Shown: in pieces, positions 1 to 8,225 of the stretch
How positions within the stretch are numbered: position 1 is the first letter of the stretch
How the letters are laid out: the number at the start of each line of letters is the position of its first letter
Position numbers and translations under genes: made by a program
NCBI RefSeq assembly: GCF_003234855.1
Contig: NZ_QKTO01000003.1
Location: 372,001 to 436,000, forward strand
Source: Curtobacterium sp. MCBD17_032
GTDB taxonomy: Bacteria > Actinomycetota > Actinomycetes > Actinomycetales > Microbacteriaceae
DNA length: 64,000 nucleotides
Direction: 5' to 3'
The notes under the pieces: model-generated
What the model was told of the DNA's origin: nothing
Databases searched by the model: none
What the model saw: the letters and a program-made list of their open reading frames with translations, nothing else

Positions 1-2
1 AC

Positions 3-227
3 GCCCGTGTGCTCGCCGCGGCGCTCGACGTCGACCCCGCGACCGTGGACACGAACATCGTCTTCGCGCAGGTGTCCGACCCGGACGCCTTCGTCGCCGC
101 CGCCGAGGCCGCGGGCGTCCGGGTCATGCGACTCGGACGGACGACGGTGCGGCTCGTCACCCACCTGGACGTCTCGGCGGAGGACGCCGCACGGGCCGCC
201 GAGGTGCTCGCCACGCTGCCGCGCTGA
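3..227 (+). CDS. ltaE: L-threonine aldolase, C-terminal fragment (cut by window edge)
   Basis: The last 74 or so residues of a PLP-dependent low-specificity L-threonine aldolase, which cleaves threonine or allo-threonine to glycine and acetaldehyde in the cytoplasm. The segments TNIVFAQV and VRLVTHLDVS match the conserved C-terminal small domain of LtaE proteins, including the VTHLDVS end motif. The catalytic lysine and most of the fold lie upstream of the window. The frame is open to the left edge, so the GTG at position 9 is internal and not a start. The gene ends at TGA 225-227. Confidence 0.85.
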   Translation, partial: ARVLAAALDVDPATVDTNIVFAQVSDPDAFVAAAEAAGVRVMRLGRTTVRLVTHLDVSAEDAARAAEVLATLPR

Positions 228-338
228 CCCGGCGGGCGACCGCGGGAAGCGCGGCGACCGTGTCCGTGCGCGGACGCCGACGACGCCGTCGGTCCGCAGC
301 GGCCGGAGCGACGGCAGGCCCCGGCGTCAGCGTCAGCG

Positions 339-866
339 TCAGCGCCGTCGACGGAGCGCAGCCCGTCCGAGCACGACACCGACGATCCCGCAGAGCACGC
401 CGACGACGCCGAGCGGGTCGGTGGGCGACACCCGGACGAGCACGACGGCGCCGCCGAGCAGCAGGACCCCGGCGGTGCCGAGACCGAGGCGGACGGAAGC
501 CCGCCGCGACCGTCCCACCACCGGGGGCCCCGACGGCGGCCAGGGCACGGGCCTCCCGGCTCCGGCTCCGGGCGGGACAGACGGCTCGGCCGGGCCGACG
601 AGCACCGCACCGTGCTCGTCGATCCAGCGTCCGACGCCGATCCGGGGGCACGCTCCCTGCACCTGGCGGACGAGGGTCTCGAGATCGGCAGGCGCCCGGC
701 GGCCCGTCGCCCGGCTGAACGACACGTCGTGGGTGATGTGCCCGTCCGGCCACCAGGCGTCGTACCGGCAGACGCGCACCGGCCGACGGCGGGACCGGGA
801 CGGGCGGTACGACGCGACGGCGCGCACCGCGACCGCGCGCTCGTGCTCGTCCTCCACGCCGTCCAT
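339..866 (-). CDS. Hypothetical protein with two C-terminal membrane segments
   Basis: A 175-residue protein I do not recognise. The N-terminal 100 residues are soluble and contain a YDAWWPDGHITHDVSF stretch. A proline/glycine-rich linker follows, then a basic stretch, then two hydrophobic segments (LGLGTAGVLLLGGAVVLV and LGVVGVLCGIVGVVLG) and an RRRR tail. This suggests an inner-membrane protein with a cytoplasmic N-terminal domain. The ATG at 864-866 was chosen because the downstream sequence has normal protein character. It ends facing the threonine aldolase gene. No function can be assigned. Confidence 0.6.
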   Translation of the reverse strand: MDGVEDEHERAVAVRAVASYRPSRSRRRPVRVCRYDAWWPDGHITHDVSFSRATGRRAPADLETLVRQVQGACPRIGVGRWIDEHGAVLVGPAEPSVPPGAGAGRPVPWPPSGPPVVGRSRRASVRLGLGTAGVLLLGGAVVLVRVSPTDPLGVVGVLCGIVGVVLGRAALRRRR

Positions 867-912
867 CGTGCCACCGCCGGGCGCCACTCGTCGGTCGGGA
901 CGGGGCGGCTCG

Positions 913-2118
913 TCAGCCGACGGCCACCGACGCGTCCGTCGGCCGCAGCTCGAACGACAGGGGGTCCGCCCGGACCGTGTCGAGCGCGAGCGCGACGGCA
1001 CCGGTGACGACGACGTCCGCCCCGAGCGTCGACGCGACGATCTCCGGCACCGGATCGAACCGCCCGCTGCCGAGCACGGCCGAGGCGCGGTCGATGACGG
1101 CCCCGGCGTGCCCGGCGATCGCTCCGGCCACCACCACGCGGTCGATGTCGAGCAGACTCGCCAGCAGGACACACACCCGCGCGAGCAGGTCCCCGAGCTG
1201 GTCCACGACCTCGAGCGCCACGGCGTCGCCGTCGTCGGCAGCGTGGAACACGGCACCCGCGTCGACCCCACCGCCCGCGACGGCGCGGCCCAGGGGACTG
1301 TCCGGGTCGATCCGTCCGGCCTCCACCGCAGCGGCGACGGCGGTCCGGGCGGCGGCGCCGAGACCGTCGGAGGACCCGACGCCCACGACGAGCTCGAGGG
1401 CGCGCAGCTCCCCCGCGCCGCCACGGGACCCGCGGAGCAGCACACCGTCGACGACGAGGCCGGCACCGAACCGCTCCCCCGCGAGCAGCGCTGCGAAGGA
1501 CGCTTCCGGAGCGGACGGCCGCTCCGCGAAGGCGGCGAGGTTCGCGTCGTTCTCGACGACGACCCGAGCGCCGGGGACGACCGTGGCGAAGCCGGGGTTC
1601 ATGCGGACCCAGAAGCCTCCGTCGTCCGGTGAGGCGCCGCGGGCGTCGACCGGTGCGGGCACACCGACGGTCGTCACGAGGACCCGTTCGGCGTCCGCTG
1701 CGGCTGCGGCGAGCGCGGCGGCGACGGTGGTCCCGACCGCGTCGAGCCGGAACCCGACGTCGAGCCCCCGCGTGCCGAGGTCGGTCTCCGCGCGCGCGAG
1801 CACGGCGCCGCGGAGGTCGGCGACGAACGCAGCGACCCGGTGCTGTCCGGCGTCGACGCCGACGACGAGTCCCGCCGTCGGGTCGAGTTCGTAGCGCCGT
1901 GCGGGTCGACCGATGCGGTACTCGCCGGCGGTGCGCGCGTCGTCGAGCTCCGTCAGCCAGCCACGGGCGACGAGGTCCTCGCACGCGGCGAGCACCGTCG
2001 AGCGGGTCAGGCCGGTGGACTCCATCGCCTCGGACGCGGTGAAGACGCCGACGTCGAGCGCGTGGTCGAGCACGGTCTCCGCGCTGGAGGCACGGGGAGA
2101 CCCTCGACGTTGCGGCAT
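913..2118 (-). CDS. ROK family transcriptional regulator
   Basis: A 401-residue NagC/XylR-type regulator. An N-terminal winged helix-turn-helix (about residues 15-65) is followed by a ROK sugar-binding fold opening with VVGVDAG and containing ENDANLAA, the usual ROK core motif. The zinc motif CxCGxxGC of typical ROK proteins is missing: the region after GGAGELR has no cysteine. It is divergent from the sugar ABC importer at 2250, with a shared 131-bp intergenic region holding a palindrome. It is therefore the likely local regulator, sensing a sugar or sugar phosphate brought in by that system (inference). Confidence 0.88.
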   Translation of the reverse strand: MPQRRGSPRASSAETVLDHALDVGVFTASEAMESTGLTRSTVLAACEDLVARGWLTELDDARTAGEYRIGRPARRYELDPTAGLVVGVDAGQHRVAAFVADLRGAVLARAETDLGTRGLDVGFRLDAVGTTVAAALAAAAADAERVLVTTVGVPAPVDARGASPDDGGFWVRMNPGFATVVPGARVVVENDANLAAFAERPSAPEASFAALLAGERFGAGLVVDGVLLRGSRGGAGELRALELVVGVGSSDGLGAAARTAVAAAVEAGRIDPDSPLGRAVAGGGVDAGAVFHAADDGDAVALEVVDQLGDLLARVCVLLASLLDIDRVVVAGAIAGHAGAVIDRASAVLGSGRFDPVPEIVASTLGADVVVTGAVALALDTVRADPLSFELRPTDASVAVG

Positions 2119-2155
2119 GGAGGGAGACTACCGCGGCCCGGATTGCTTGCGCGAG

Positions 2156-2176
2156 TAGATATTGTCCGTATATTTA
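2156..2176. promoter_or_regulatory. Imperfect palindrome, candidate ROK operator
   Basis: Two 7-nt arms, TAGATAT and ATATTTA, separated by 7 nt; 6 of 7 arm positions pair. It is an AT-rich island in very GC-rich DNA, midway between the divergent ROK gene and the importer genes. NagC-type ROK proteins bind AT-rich palindromes, so this is the best operator candidate. Whether it controls one or both promoters cannot be read from the sequence. Confidence 0.5.
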
Positions 2177-2249
2177 GTTCAGCGGGCGGCATCGGAGCCG
2201 CTCGTGCACCGGGACGGCGAGGGCGCCGGTCCCGGCGAACGGAGACGAC

Positions 2250-3551
2250 GTGCAACCACGCGCCACACGGGTCGGCAGCGCTTCCGCGCTGAGCCGGCGG
2301 TCGTTCCTGCTCGGGGCGGGCGGCATCGCCAGCGGCCTCGCACTCGCCGGCTGTGCGCCGGTCGGGTCCGCCGGAGCACGACCCGAGACGATCAGCTTCT
2401 ACGTGTCGAAACCCGAGGTGATCGGGTACTTCGACGAACTCATCGCGCAGTTCCACCGGACGCAGTCGCGGATCCGCGTGGTCCGTGACTCGACGTCGAG
2501 CATGTCCGCGAACTTCGTGCGGAACAGCCCGCCGGACCTCGGCTGCTGGAACTACAACTTCTCCGTCGTGCCCTTCGTGGAGCACGGGGCGCTCACGGAC
2601 CTCTCGGACCTGCCCGAGGCCGCCACGATCAACCCCGACCTGTGGCCGCTCATGGAGCAGACCGCCGACTACCCGGGCCGGAAGAGCGCGCTGCCGTACT
2701 CCGTGACCGCCGCGTCGGTCATCTACGACCGAGCGCTGTTCGCCGCGCAGGGGCTCGACGTCCCGACGACGTGGTCCGAGTTCGCCGACCTGTGCCGGCG
2801 TCTGCAGCAGGCCGACATCACGCCGCTGTACGGCACGTTCAAGGACAACTGGACGATCGCGCAGGGCATGTTCGACTACAGCATCGGCGGCATGATCGAC
2901 ACCCCGGCGACGTTCGCGGCACTCCGCGCGGCAGGGACCCGCGTGGGCACGGGTTCGGCGCCGTCGTTCGCGGAGGACTTCGCCGCCCCGATGGAGCGGA
3001 TGGCGCAGCTGCGCGAGTGGCACCAGCCGGGGGCGGTCAGCCGCGGGTACGGCGACGGCAACCTGGCCTTCGCGCAGGGGAAGGCGGCGATGTACCTGCA
3101 GGGGCCGTGGGCGCTCGGCGAGATCGCCAAGACCACGCCCGACATGGACCTCGGGACGTTCCCACTGCCCGTGACCGAGGACCCCGCCGACCGGAAGGTA
3201 CGGGTCAACGTCGACCTGGCGCTCTGGATCCCGGAGGCGTCCCGGAAGCAGGAGGCGGCACGGGAGTTCCTGTCGTTCCTCATGACTCCGGCGGTGAACG
3301 ACCGGTACAACGCGGACAACAACGGGTTCGGCGTCCGCGAGGACGCCCCGCCCGCGTCGAACCCGGCCCTGCGCGGCATGCAGTCGTACTACGACGACGC
3401 CGCCTTCTACCTCGGCGCCTCGCAGCTCATCCCCGCCGAGATCCCCGTCGCGAACTACGCGCAGTCGATCGCGTTCGGCGGCGACCCACAGCGACAGCTC
3501 CGCACCCTCGACTCCGACTGGGCGCGCCTGGCGCTCCGCTCGGCCGCGTGA
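2250..3551 (+). CDS. CUT1 sugar ABC transporter substrate-binding lipoprotein
   Basis: A 433-residue extracytoplasmic sugar-binding protein (family 1 SBP). The leader contains a twin-arginine stretch LSRRSFLLG and the lipobox LAGC with lipidated Cys35, so it is probably exported by Tat and anchored in the membrane. The GTG start at 2250 follows a GGAGACGAC ribosome site. It is first in an operon with two permeases and a GH13 alpha-glucosidase, which suggests an alpha-glucoside such as an isomalto- or malto-oligosaccharide or sucrose-like sugar as substrate (inference from context). No ATPase gene is present. Confidence 0.9.
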   Translation: MQPRATRVGSASALSRRSFLLGAGGIASGLALAGCAPVGSAGARPETISFYVSKPEVIGYFDELIAQFHRTQSRIRVVRDSTSSMSANFVRNSPPDLGCWNYNFSVVPFVEHGALTDLSDLPEAATINPDLWPLMEQTADYPGRKSALPYSVTAASVIYDRALFAAQGLDVPTTWSEFADLCRRLQQADITPLYGTFKDNWTIAQGMFDYSIGGMIDTPATFAALRAAGTRVGTGSAPSFAEDFAAPMERMAQLREWHQPGAVSRGYGDGNLAFAQGKAAMYLQGPWALGEIAKTTPDMDLGTFPLPVTEDPADRKVRVNVDLALWIPEASRKQEAAREFLSFLMTPAVNDRYNADNNGFGVREDAPPASNPALRGMQSYYDDAAFYLGASQLIPAEIPVANYAQSIAFGGDPQRQLRTLDSDWARLALRSAA

Positions 3552-3562
3552 AGGAGACGACC

Positions 3563-4495
3563 ATGACCCTCACCACCAAGGCGTCCGCGAGCCGCACGCA
3601 CGCGCGGACCACGGGCCTCCCGGCCGGACGCCGGCGACGCCCGCGCACCGATCCGCTGTTCCTGGCGTTCCTGCTGCCCACCCTCGTCCTGTTCACGCTC
3701 GCCATCACGCTCCCCGCCGTCATGGGCATCGTGCTGAGCTTCACGAACTCCGTCGGGTTCGGCGAGTTCCGCTTCATCGGCGTCACGAACTACGTCGCGG
3801 TGTTCTCCGACCCGGCGATCCTGCAGGCGTACCTGTTCACGATCGGGTTCTCGCTCGTCACCGTGCTCGTCGTCAACGCGGTGGCGTTCCTGCTCGCGAT
3901 CGCCCTGACCTCGAAGGTGCGCGGCAAGATCGCGCTGCGGGCGGTGTTCGTGCTGCCGATGGTCATCTCCGGCATCGTCATCGCCTACGTGTTCTCGTTC
4001 CTGTTCGCGAACAGCCTGCCGGCGCTCGCGACCACGCTCGGGATCGCCCCGCTCGAGCAGAGCATCCTGGCGGACCCGGACCTGGCGTGGATCGCGATCG
4101 TCGTCGTCACCGCCTGGCAGGCGATCCCCTCGACCCTGCTCATCTACATCGCCGGGGTGCTGTCGATCCCCGGCGAGGTGTACGAGGCGGCATCGCTCGA
4201 CGGTGCCGGCGGATGGCGCCAGCTCCTGTCGATCACCGTGCCGCTGACGGCCGGGTACATCCTCATCAACCTCGTCATCGGCTTCAAGAACTTCCTGAAC
4301 TCGTACGACATCATCGTCGGCCTCACCGACGGTGGCCCCGGCACCTCGACGACCAGCGTCGCGATGTCGATCTTCAAGGGCTTCAACGGCGGCGACTACG
4401 CCTACCAGATGGCCAACGCGACGATCTTCTTCGTGATCGCCGTCGTGATCGCCGTGATCCAGCTGCGGGCCACCCGCGGGAAGGCAGCGCTCTGA
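3563..4495 (+). CDS. CUT1 sugar ABC transporter permease (MalF type)
   Basis: A 310-residue inner-membrane permease. After a basic N-terminus (GRRRRPRTD) the protein has six predicted membrane segments. The EAA loop that contacts the ATPase is seen as YEAASLDGAGGWRQLLSITVP. The ATG at 3563 is preceded by AAGGAGACG, a good ribosome site, 11 bp after the binding-protein stop. It pairs with the next gene to form the pore. The cytoplasmic ATPase must come from elsewhere, probably a shared MsiK-like protein. Confidence 0.9.
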   Translation: MTLTTKASASRTHARTTGLPAGRRRRPRTDPLFLAFLLPTLVLFTLAITLPAVMGIVLSFTNSVGFGEFRFIGVTNYVAVFSDPAILQAYLFTIGFSLVTVLVVNAVAFLLAIALTSKVRGKIALRAVFVLPMVISGIVIAYVFSFLFANSLPALATTLGIAPLEQSILADPDLAWIAIVVVTAWQAIPSTLLIYIAGVLSIPGEVYEAASLDGAGGWRQLLSITVPLTAGYILINLVIGFKNFLNSYDIIVGLTDGGPGTSTTSVAMSIFKGFNGGDYAYQMANATIFFVIAVVIAVIQLRATRGKAAL

Positions 4496-5412
4496 TGTCC
4501 CTGCAAGCACCCCTCCGACCGGGCACGACGGCGACCGGCAGCATCCGGTCCGTGGACGCCGACCGGACCGCCGGCGGTCGCGGCGCGGGTCGGCGCGAGC
4601 GCGCCAACTGGCCGGTCACGATCGTCCTCGTCCTCTGCGCGCTGTCCGTGCTCGTCCCGCTCTACGTCACCCTGACGATGGCGTTCAAGACCACCGGGCA
4701 GGCGGTCGACGGCAACGCGTTCTCGCTCCCCGCCCCGTTCAGCGTCGACGGGTTCGCGCAGGCCTGGGAGCTGACCGACTTCCCGCGGGCCTTCGGCATC
4801 TCGGTGCTCGTCGCGGCGATCACCGTCGCCGGCACGATCCTGCTCGCCTCGTTCACCGCGTACGCGATCGCCCGGAACTGGGACCGCCGCCTGTTCCGGT
4901 GGTCGTTCTTCTACCTGCTCGCCGCGATGTTCCTGCCGTTCCCCGTGCTCGCCCTGTCGCAGGTGAAGCTCACCGGACTGGTCGGGCTCGACAACCCGAT
5001 CGGCGTCGCGATCCTGCACGTCATGTTCCAGCTGTCCTTCAGCGTGCTCCTCTTCACCGCGTTCCTGCGATCGATCCCGGCCGAGCTGGAGGAGAGTGCC
5101 CGCATCGACGGTGCGAGCACGGGGCAGGTGTTCTGGCGACTCGTGTTCCCGCTGCTGGCACCGATGAGCGCCACCGTCGGCATCTTCGCGTTCCTCGCGT
5201 CCTGGAACGACTTCGTGATGCCGTCGCTGATCACCTCCGACCCGGCACTGCAGACCCTGCCGGTGCTGCAGCAGATGTTCCAGACCCAGTTCAGCAACAA
5301 CTACAACGTGTCGTTCGCCTCGTACCTGATGGCGATGGCCCCGGCGATCATCGTCTACCTCATCACGCAGCGGTGGGTCATGGCCGGTGTGACGCAGGGG
5401 GCCATCAAGTGA
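4495..5412 (+). CDS. CUT1 sugar ABC transporter permease (MalG type)
   Basis: A 305-residue partner permease. The start ATG shares one base with the stop codon of the upstream permease (TGATG), which indicates translational coupling. The EAA loop reads LEESARIDGASTGQVFWRLVFPLL and the protein has about six membrane segments. A basic stretch (GRGAGRRERANW) precedes the first one. It is followed by the GH13 gene after 38 bp, so import and hydrolysis of the sugar are co-expressed. Confidence 0.9.
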   Translation: MSLQAPLRPGTTATGSIRSVDADRTAGGRGAGRRERANWPVTIVLVLCALSVLVPLYVTLTMAFKTTGQAVDGNAFSLPAPFSVDGFAQAWELTDFPRAFGISVLVAAITVAGTILLASFTAYAIARNWDRRLFRWSFFYLLAAMFLPFPVLALSQVKLTGLVGLDNPIGVAILHVMFQLSFSVLLFTAFLRSIPAELEESARIDGASTGQVFWRLVFPLLAPMSATVGIFAFLASWNDFVMPSLITSDPALQTLPVLQQMFQTQFSNNYNVSFASYLMAMAPAIIVYLITQRWVMAGVTQGAIK

Positions 5413-5450
5413 CCGGCACCTCCCCGACCCCGACCGAAGGAAGCAACCCC

Positions 5451-7139
5451 ATGACCGACGTGCTCGACCCGGCCGTGCAGCCGACGACCCCCGCGACCGA
5501 CGAGACCTGGTGGCGGCAGGCGAGCGTCTACCAGATCTACCCCAGGTCCTTCGCGGACGCCGACGGCGACGGGATCGGCGACCTGCGCGGTGTCACCGAC
5601 CGGGTGCCGTACCTGACGTCCCTCGGCGTCGAGGCGGTCTGGCTGAGCCCGTTCTACCCGTCCGCCCTCGCCGACGGCGGCTACGACGTGGACGACTACC
5701 GGGACGTCGACCCCCGGCTCGGCACGCTCGACGACTTCGACGCGATGGTGGCGGCACTGCACGGCGCCGGCATCCGCGTGATCGTCGACGTCGTCCCGAA
5801 CCACACGAGCGACCGGCACGCGTGGTTCCGCGAGGCGCTCGCGTCCCCGAAGGGCTCCCCCGCGCGGGCCCGGTACGTCTTCCGCGACGGCACCGGTCCG
5901 TCCGGCCAGGACGCCCCCGCCGACTGGGTGTCGATCTTCGGCGGCCCGGCGTGGACCGCGGTGGGCGACGGCCAGTGGTACCTGCACAGCTTCGCGAAGG
6001 AGCAGCCGGACCTGGACTGGTCGAACCGGGAGGTCCGCGACGACTTCCTGCGGACGCTGCGCTTCTGGTCCGACCGCGGGGTCGACGGGTTCCGCATCGA
6101 CGTCGCGCACGGTCTGGCGAAGGACCTGCCGGACGGCGACCTGCCGACATGGGCCGAGGTCTCCGCGATGCCGAAGGACGGCACGCACCCGCTCTGGGAC
6201 CGCGACGAGGTGCACGAGATCTACGCCGAGTGGCGCCGGGTGTTCGAGGAGTACACACCGGCCCGGACCGCGGTCGCCGAGGCCTGGGTGCCGGCGGACC
6301 GGCGTGCCCGCTACGCCAGCGCCGAGGGACTCGGGCAGGCCTTCAACTTCGACCTGCTCGAGGCGGACTTCGACGCCGGGCAGTTCCGCTCGGTCATCGA
6401 GTTCAACCTCGGTCTGGCGGAGCAGTCCGGGTCGTCGACCACCTGGGTGTTCTCGAACCACGACGTCGTCCGGCACGCCACCCGGTACGCGCTGCCCCCG
6501 CGCAGCGGCGACGCCGAGCACGCCCCCTCGACCGACAAGCAGGGCAGCGCCTGGCTGCTCGCCGGCGGGTCACAGGAGGACCTGGACCGCGACCTCGGCC
6601 TGCGCCGGGCGCGCGCCGCGACCCTGCTCGAGCTCGCGCTGCCCGGCTCCGCGTACCTGTACCAGGGCGAGGAGCTCGGCCTGCACGAGGTCGGCGACGT
6701 CCCGGACGCCGACCGCCAGGACCCGGCGTACTTCCGCAACCCGGGCGTCGACGTCGGTCGTGACGGCTGCCGCGTCCCGATCCCGTGGACCCGGACGGGC
6801 GAGAGCTTCGGGTTCGGCCCGGGCGGTGCGCACCTGCCGCAGCCGGCCTGGTTCGCGGCGTCGAGCGTCGAGGCCGAGGACGCCGACCCCGACTCGACCC
6901 TGAACCTGTACCGCGCGGCACTCCGGCTGCGCCGCGCGCTGCAGTCCGAGGAGCACCTGGAGTGGCTCGAGACCGGACGCGAGGACGTCCTGGCCTTCCG
7001 CCGCCCGAACGGGTGGACGAGCGTCACCGTGTTCGGCGACGAGCCGTACCGGCTCCCCGAGGGCGAGCTGCTGCTCGCGAGCGCCCCGGTGACGGACGGC
7101 GTCCTCGCCGGCGTGGGGACCGCCTGGCTACGGCCCTGA
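5451..7139 (+). CDS. GH13 alpha-glucosidase / oligo-1,6-glucosidase
   Basis: A 562-residue cytoplasmic glycoside hydrolase of family 13 (no signal peptide). The barrel begins with WWRQASVYQIYPRSF. Conserved regions are visible in order: DVVPNHTS, then GFRIDVAHG with the nucleophile Asp, AVAEAWV with the acid/base Glu, and FSNHDVVRH with the stabilising Asp. These fit the alpha-glucosidase subfamilies (GH13_23/30) that release glucose from the non-reducing end of imported oligosaccharides. The start follows GAAGGAAGC. It is last in the ABC operon and followed by a strong hairpin terminator. Confidence 0.92.
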   Translation: MTDVLDPAVQPTTPATDETWWRQASVYQIYPRSFADADGDGIGDLRGVTDRVPYLTSLGVEAVWLSPFYPSALADGGYDVDDYRDVDPRLGTLDDFDAMVAALHGAGIRVIVDVVPNHTSDRHAWFREALASPKGSPARARYVFRDGTGPSGQDAPADWVSIFGGPAWTAVGDGQWYLHSFAKEQPDLDWSNREVRDDFLRTLRFWSDRGVDGFRIDVAHGLAKDLPDGDLPTWAEVSAMPKDGTHPLWDRDEVHEIYAEWRRVFEEYTPARTAVAEAWVPADRRARYASAEGLGQAFNFDLLEADFDAGQFRSVIEFNLGLAEQSGSSTTWVFSNHDVVRHATRYALPPRSGDAEHAPSTDKQGSAWLLAGGSQEDLDRDLGLRRARAATLLELALPGSAYLYQGEELGLHEVGDVPDADRQDPAYFRNPGVDVGRDGCRVPIPWTRTGESFGFGPGGAHLPQPAWFAASSVEAEDADPDSTLNLYRAALRLRRALQSEEHLEWLETGREDVLAFRRPNGWTSVTVFGDEPYRLPEGELLLASAPVTDGVLAGVGTAWLRP

Positions 7140-7149
7140 CGCGACCCGG

Positions 7150-7200
7150 GGACGGACGGGAGGCCCGGTGCACGTCGCGCACCGGGCCTCCCGTCCGTCC
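7150..7200. terminator. Perfect 22-bp hairpin terminator (family member A)
   Basis: Arms 7150-7171 and 7179-7200 pair perfectly over 22 bp around a 7-nt loop; the arm core is GGACGGGAGGCCCGGTGC. There is no T tract, as is common in high-GC actinobacteria. It lies just after the GH13 stop and before the exporter operon. Near copies occur at 29801, 51539 and 57816. Confidence 0.85.
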
Positions 7201-7268
7201 GGGGTCGCCGACGGCGACCGGTTCCGACAGCCGACCTCGGTAGGGTCGGCACGTCGAGAGGGGGCCGT

Positions 7269-8225
7269 GTGGCCGGAGCAGCCATCAGCGTGCGGGACTT
7301 CGTCATGCGGTTCGGGGAGCGGACCGTCGTCGACGGCCTGACGTTCGGCGTCGGCCCCGGCGAGACGTTCGGGCTGCTCGGCAGCAACGGCTCGGGCAAG
7401 ACCACGACGATCCGCGCCCTGCTCGGCATCACGACCCCCACGTCCGGGACGCTGACGATCGACGGCGAACCGTACCGGCCGGCGACCGGGGGCATCGGGT
7501 ACCTGCCCGAGGAGCGCGGGCTCTACCGCAAGGAGACCGTCATCGACGTGATGACGTACTTCGCGGCCCTCCGCGGCATGCCGCGCGGACCGGCGACGCG
7601 GTGGTCGACGGAGTACCTGGAGCGCGTCGGACTCGCCGACAAGGCGAAGGTGCGGATCGACAGGCTCTCCGGCGGCCAGCAGCAGAAGGTGCAGCTCGGC
7701 ATCACGATCATGGACCGTCCGCGCCTGCTCATCCTCGACGAGCCGACGAAGGGACTCGACCCGGTGAACCGGCGGCTGCTGCTCGACCTGGTCGCCGAGC
7801 GGAAGGCGGACGGCGCGACCGTCGTCCTCGTCACCCACCAGATGGACGAGGTCGAACGGCTGTGCGACCGGATCCTGCTCCTCAAGGACGGCGTCGCGGC
7901 CGCGTACGGCACCGTCCCCGAGGTGCAGGACGCCTTCGGCGGAGCGGTCGCCGAGGTCGGGTTGACCGGGCTCGTGCCGCCGTCGGACCGCTACCGGCTC
8001 GCCCGGCACGAGGGGCACGTCGCCCATCTCGTCCCCACCGCTGCGTCCGCCCCCGACGGCTCCGACATCCTCGCCGAGCTCGTCGGCGCCGGCGTGCACG
8101 TCACGGCGTTCGCGATGCGCCGCATCCCGTTGGAGGAGATCTTCGTGCAGCTGTACGGTCACGACGCGACGGCCGACGCCGACCCGGACGGCGGCCGTCC
8201 GGCTACGGTCGGAGTGGCGCGGTGA
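7269..8225 (+). CDS. ABC exporter ATP-binding protein (NatA-like)
   Basis: A 318-residue ABC ATPase. Walker A is GSNGSGKTTT, the signature is LSGGQQQKV and Walker B is [12 protein letters not shown]; the H-loop histidine is in VLVTHQMDE. The C-terminal 80 residues form the extension typical of the NatA/EcsA type (DUF4162-like). It begins with GTG after a GAGAGGGGG ribosome site. The stop overlaps the start of the membrane partner. The likely substrate is an ion (sodium) or a drug-like compound, but the sequence does not settle this. Confidence 0.9.
   Translation: MAGAAISVRDFVMRFGERTVVDGLTFGVGPGETFGLLGSNGSGKTTTIRALLGITTPTSGTLTIDGEPYRPATGGIGYLPEERGLYRKETVIDVMTYFAALRGMPRGPATRWSTEYLERVGLADKAKVRIDRLSGGQQQKVQLGITIMDRPRLLILDEPTKGLDPVNRRLLLDLVAERKADGATVVLVTHQMDEVERLCDRILLLKDGVAAAYGTVPEVQDAFGGAVAEVGLTGLVPPSDRYRLARHEGHVAHLVPTAASAPDGSDILAELVGAGVHVTAFAMRRIPLEEIFVQLYGHDATADADPDGGRPATVGVAR

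Noticed and set aside
7-1632. A plus-strand frame of 541 codons across the ROK gene
   Set aside because: Overlaps the threonine aldolase end and runs antisense to the clear ROK regulator; composition is typical of a shadow frame.
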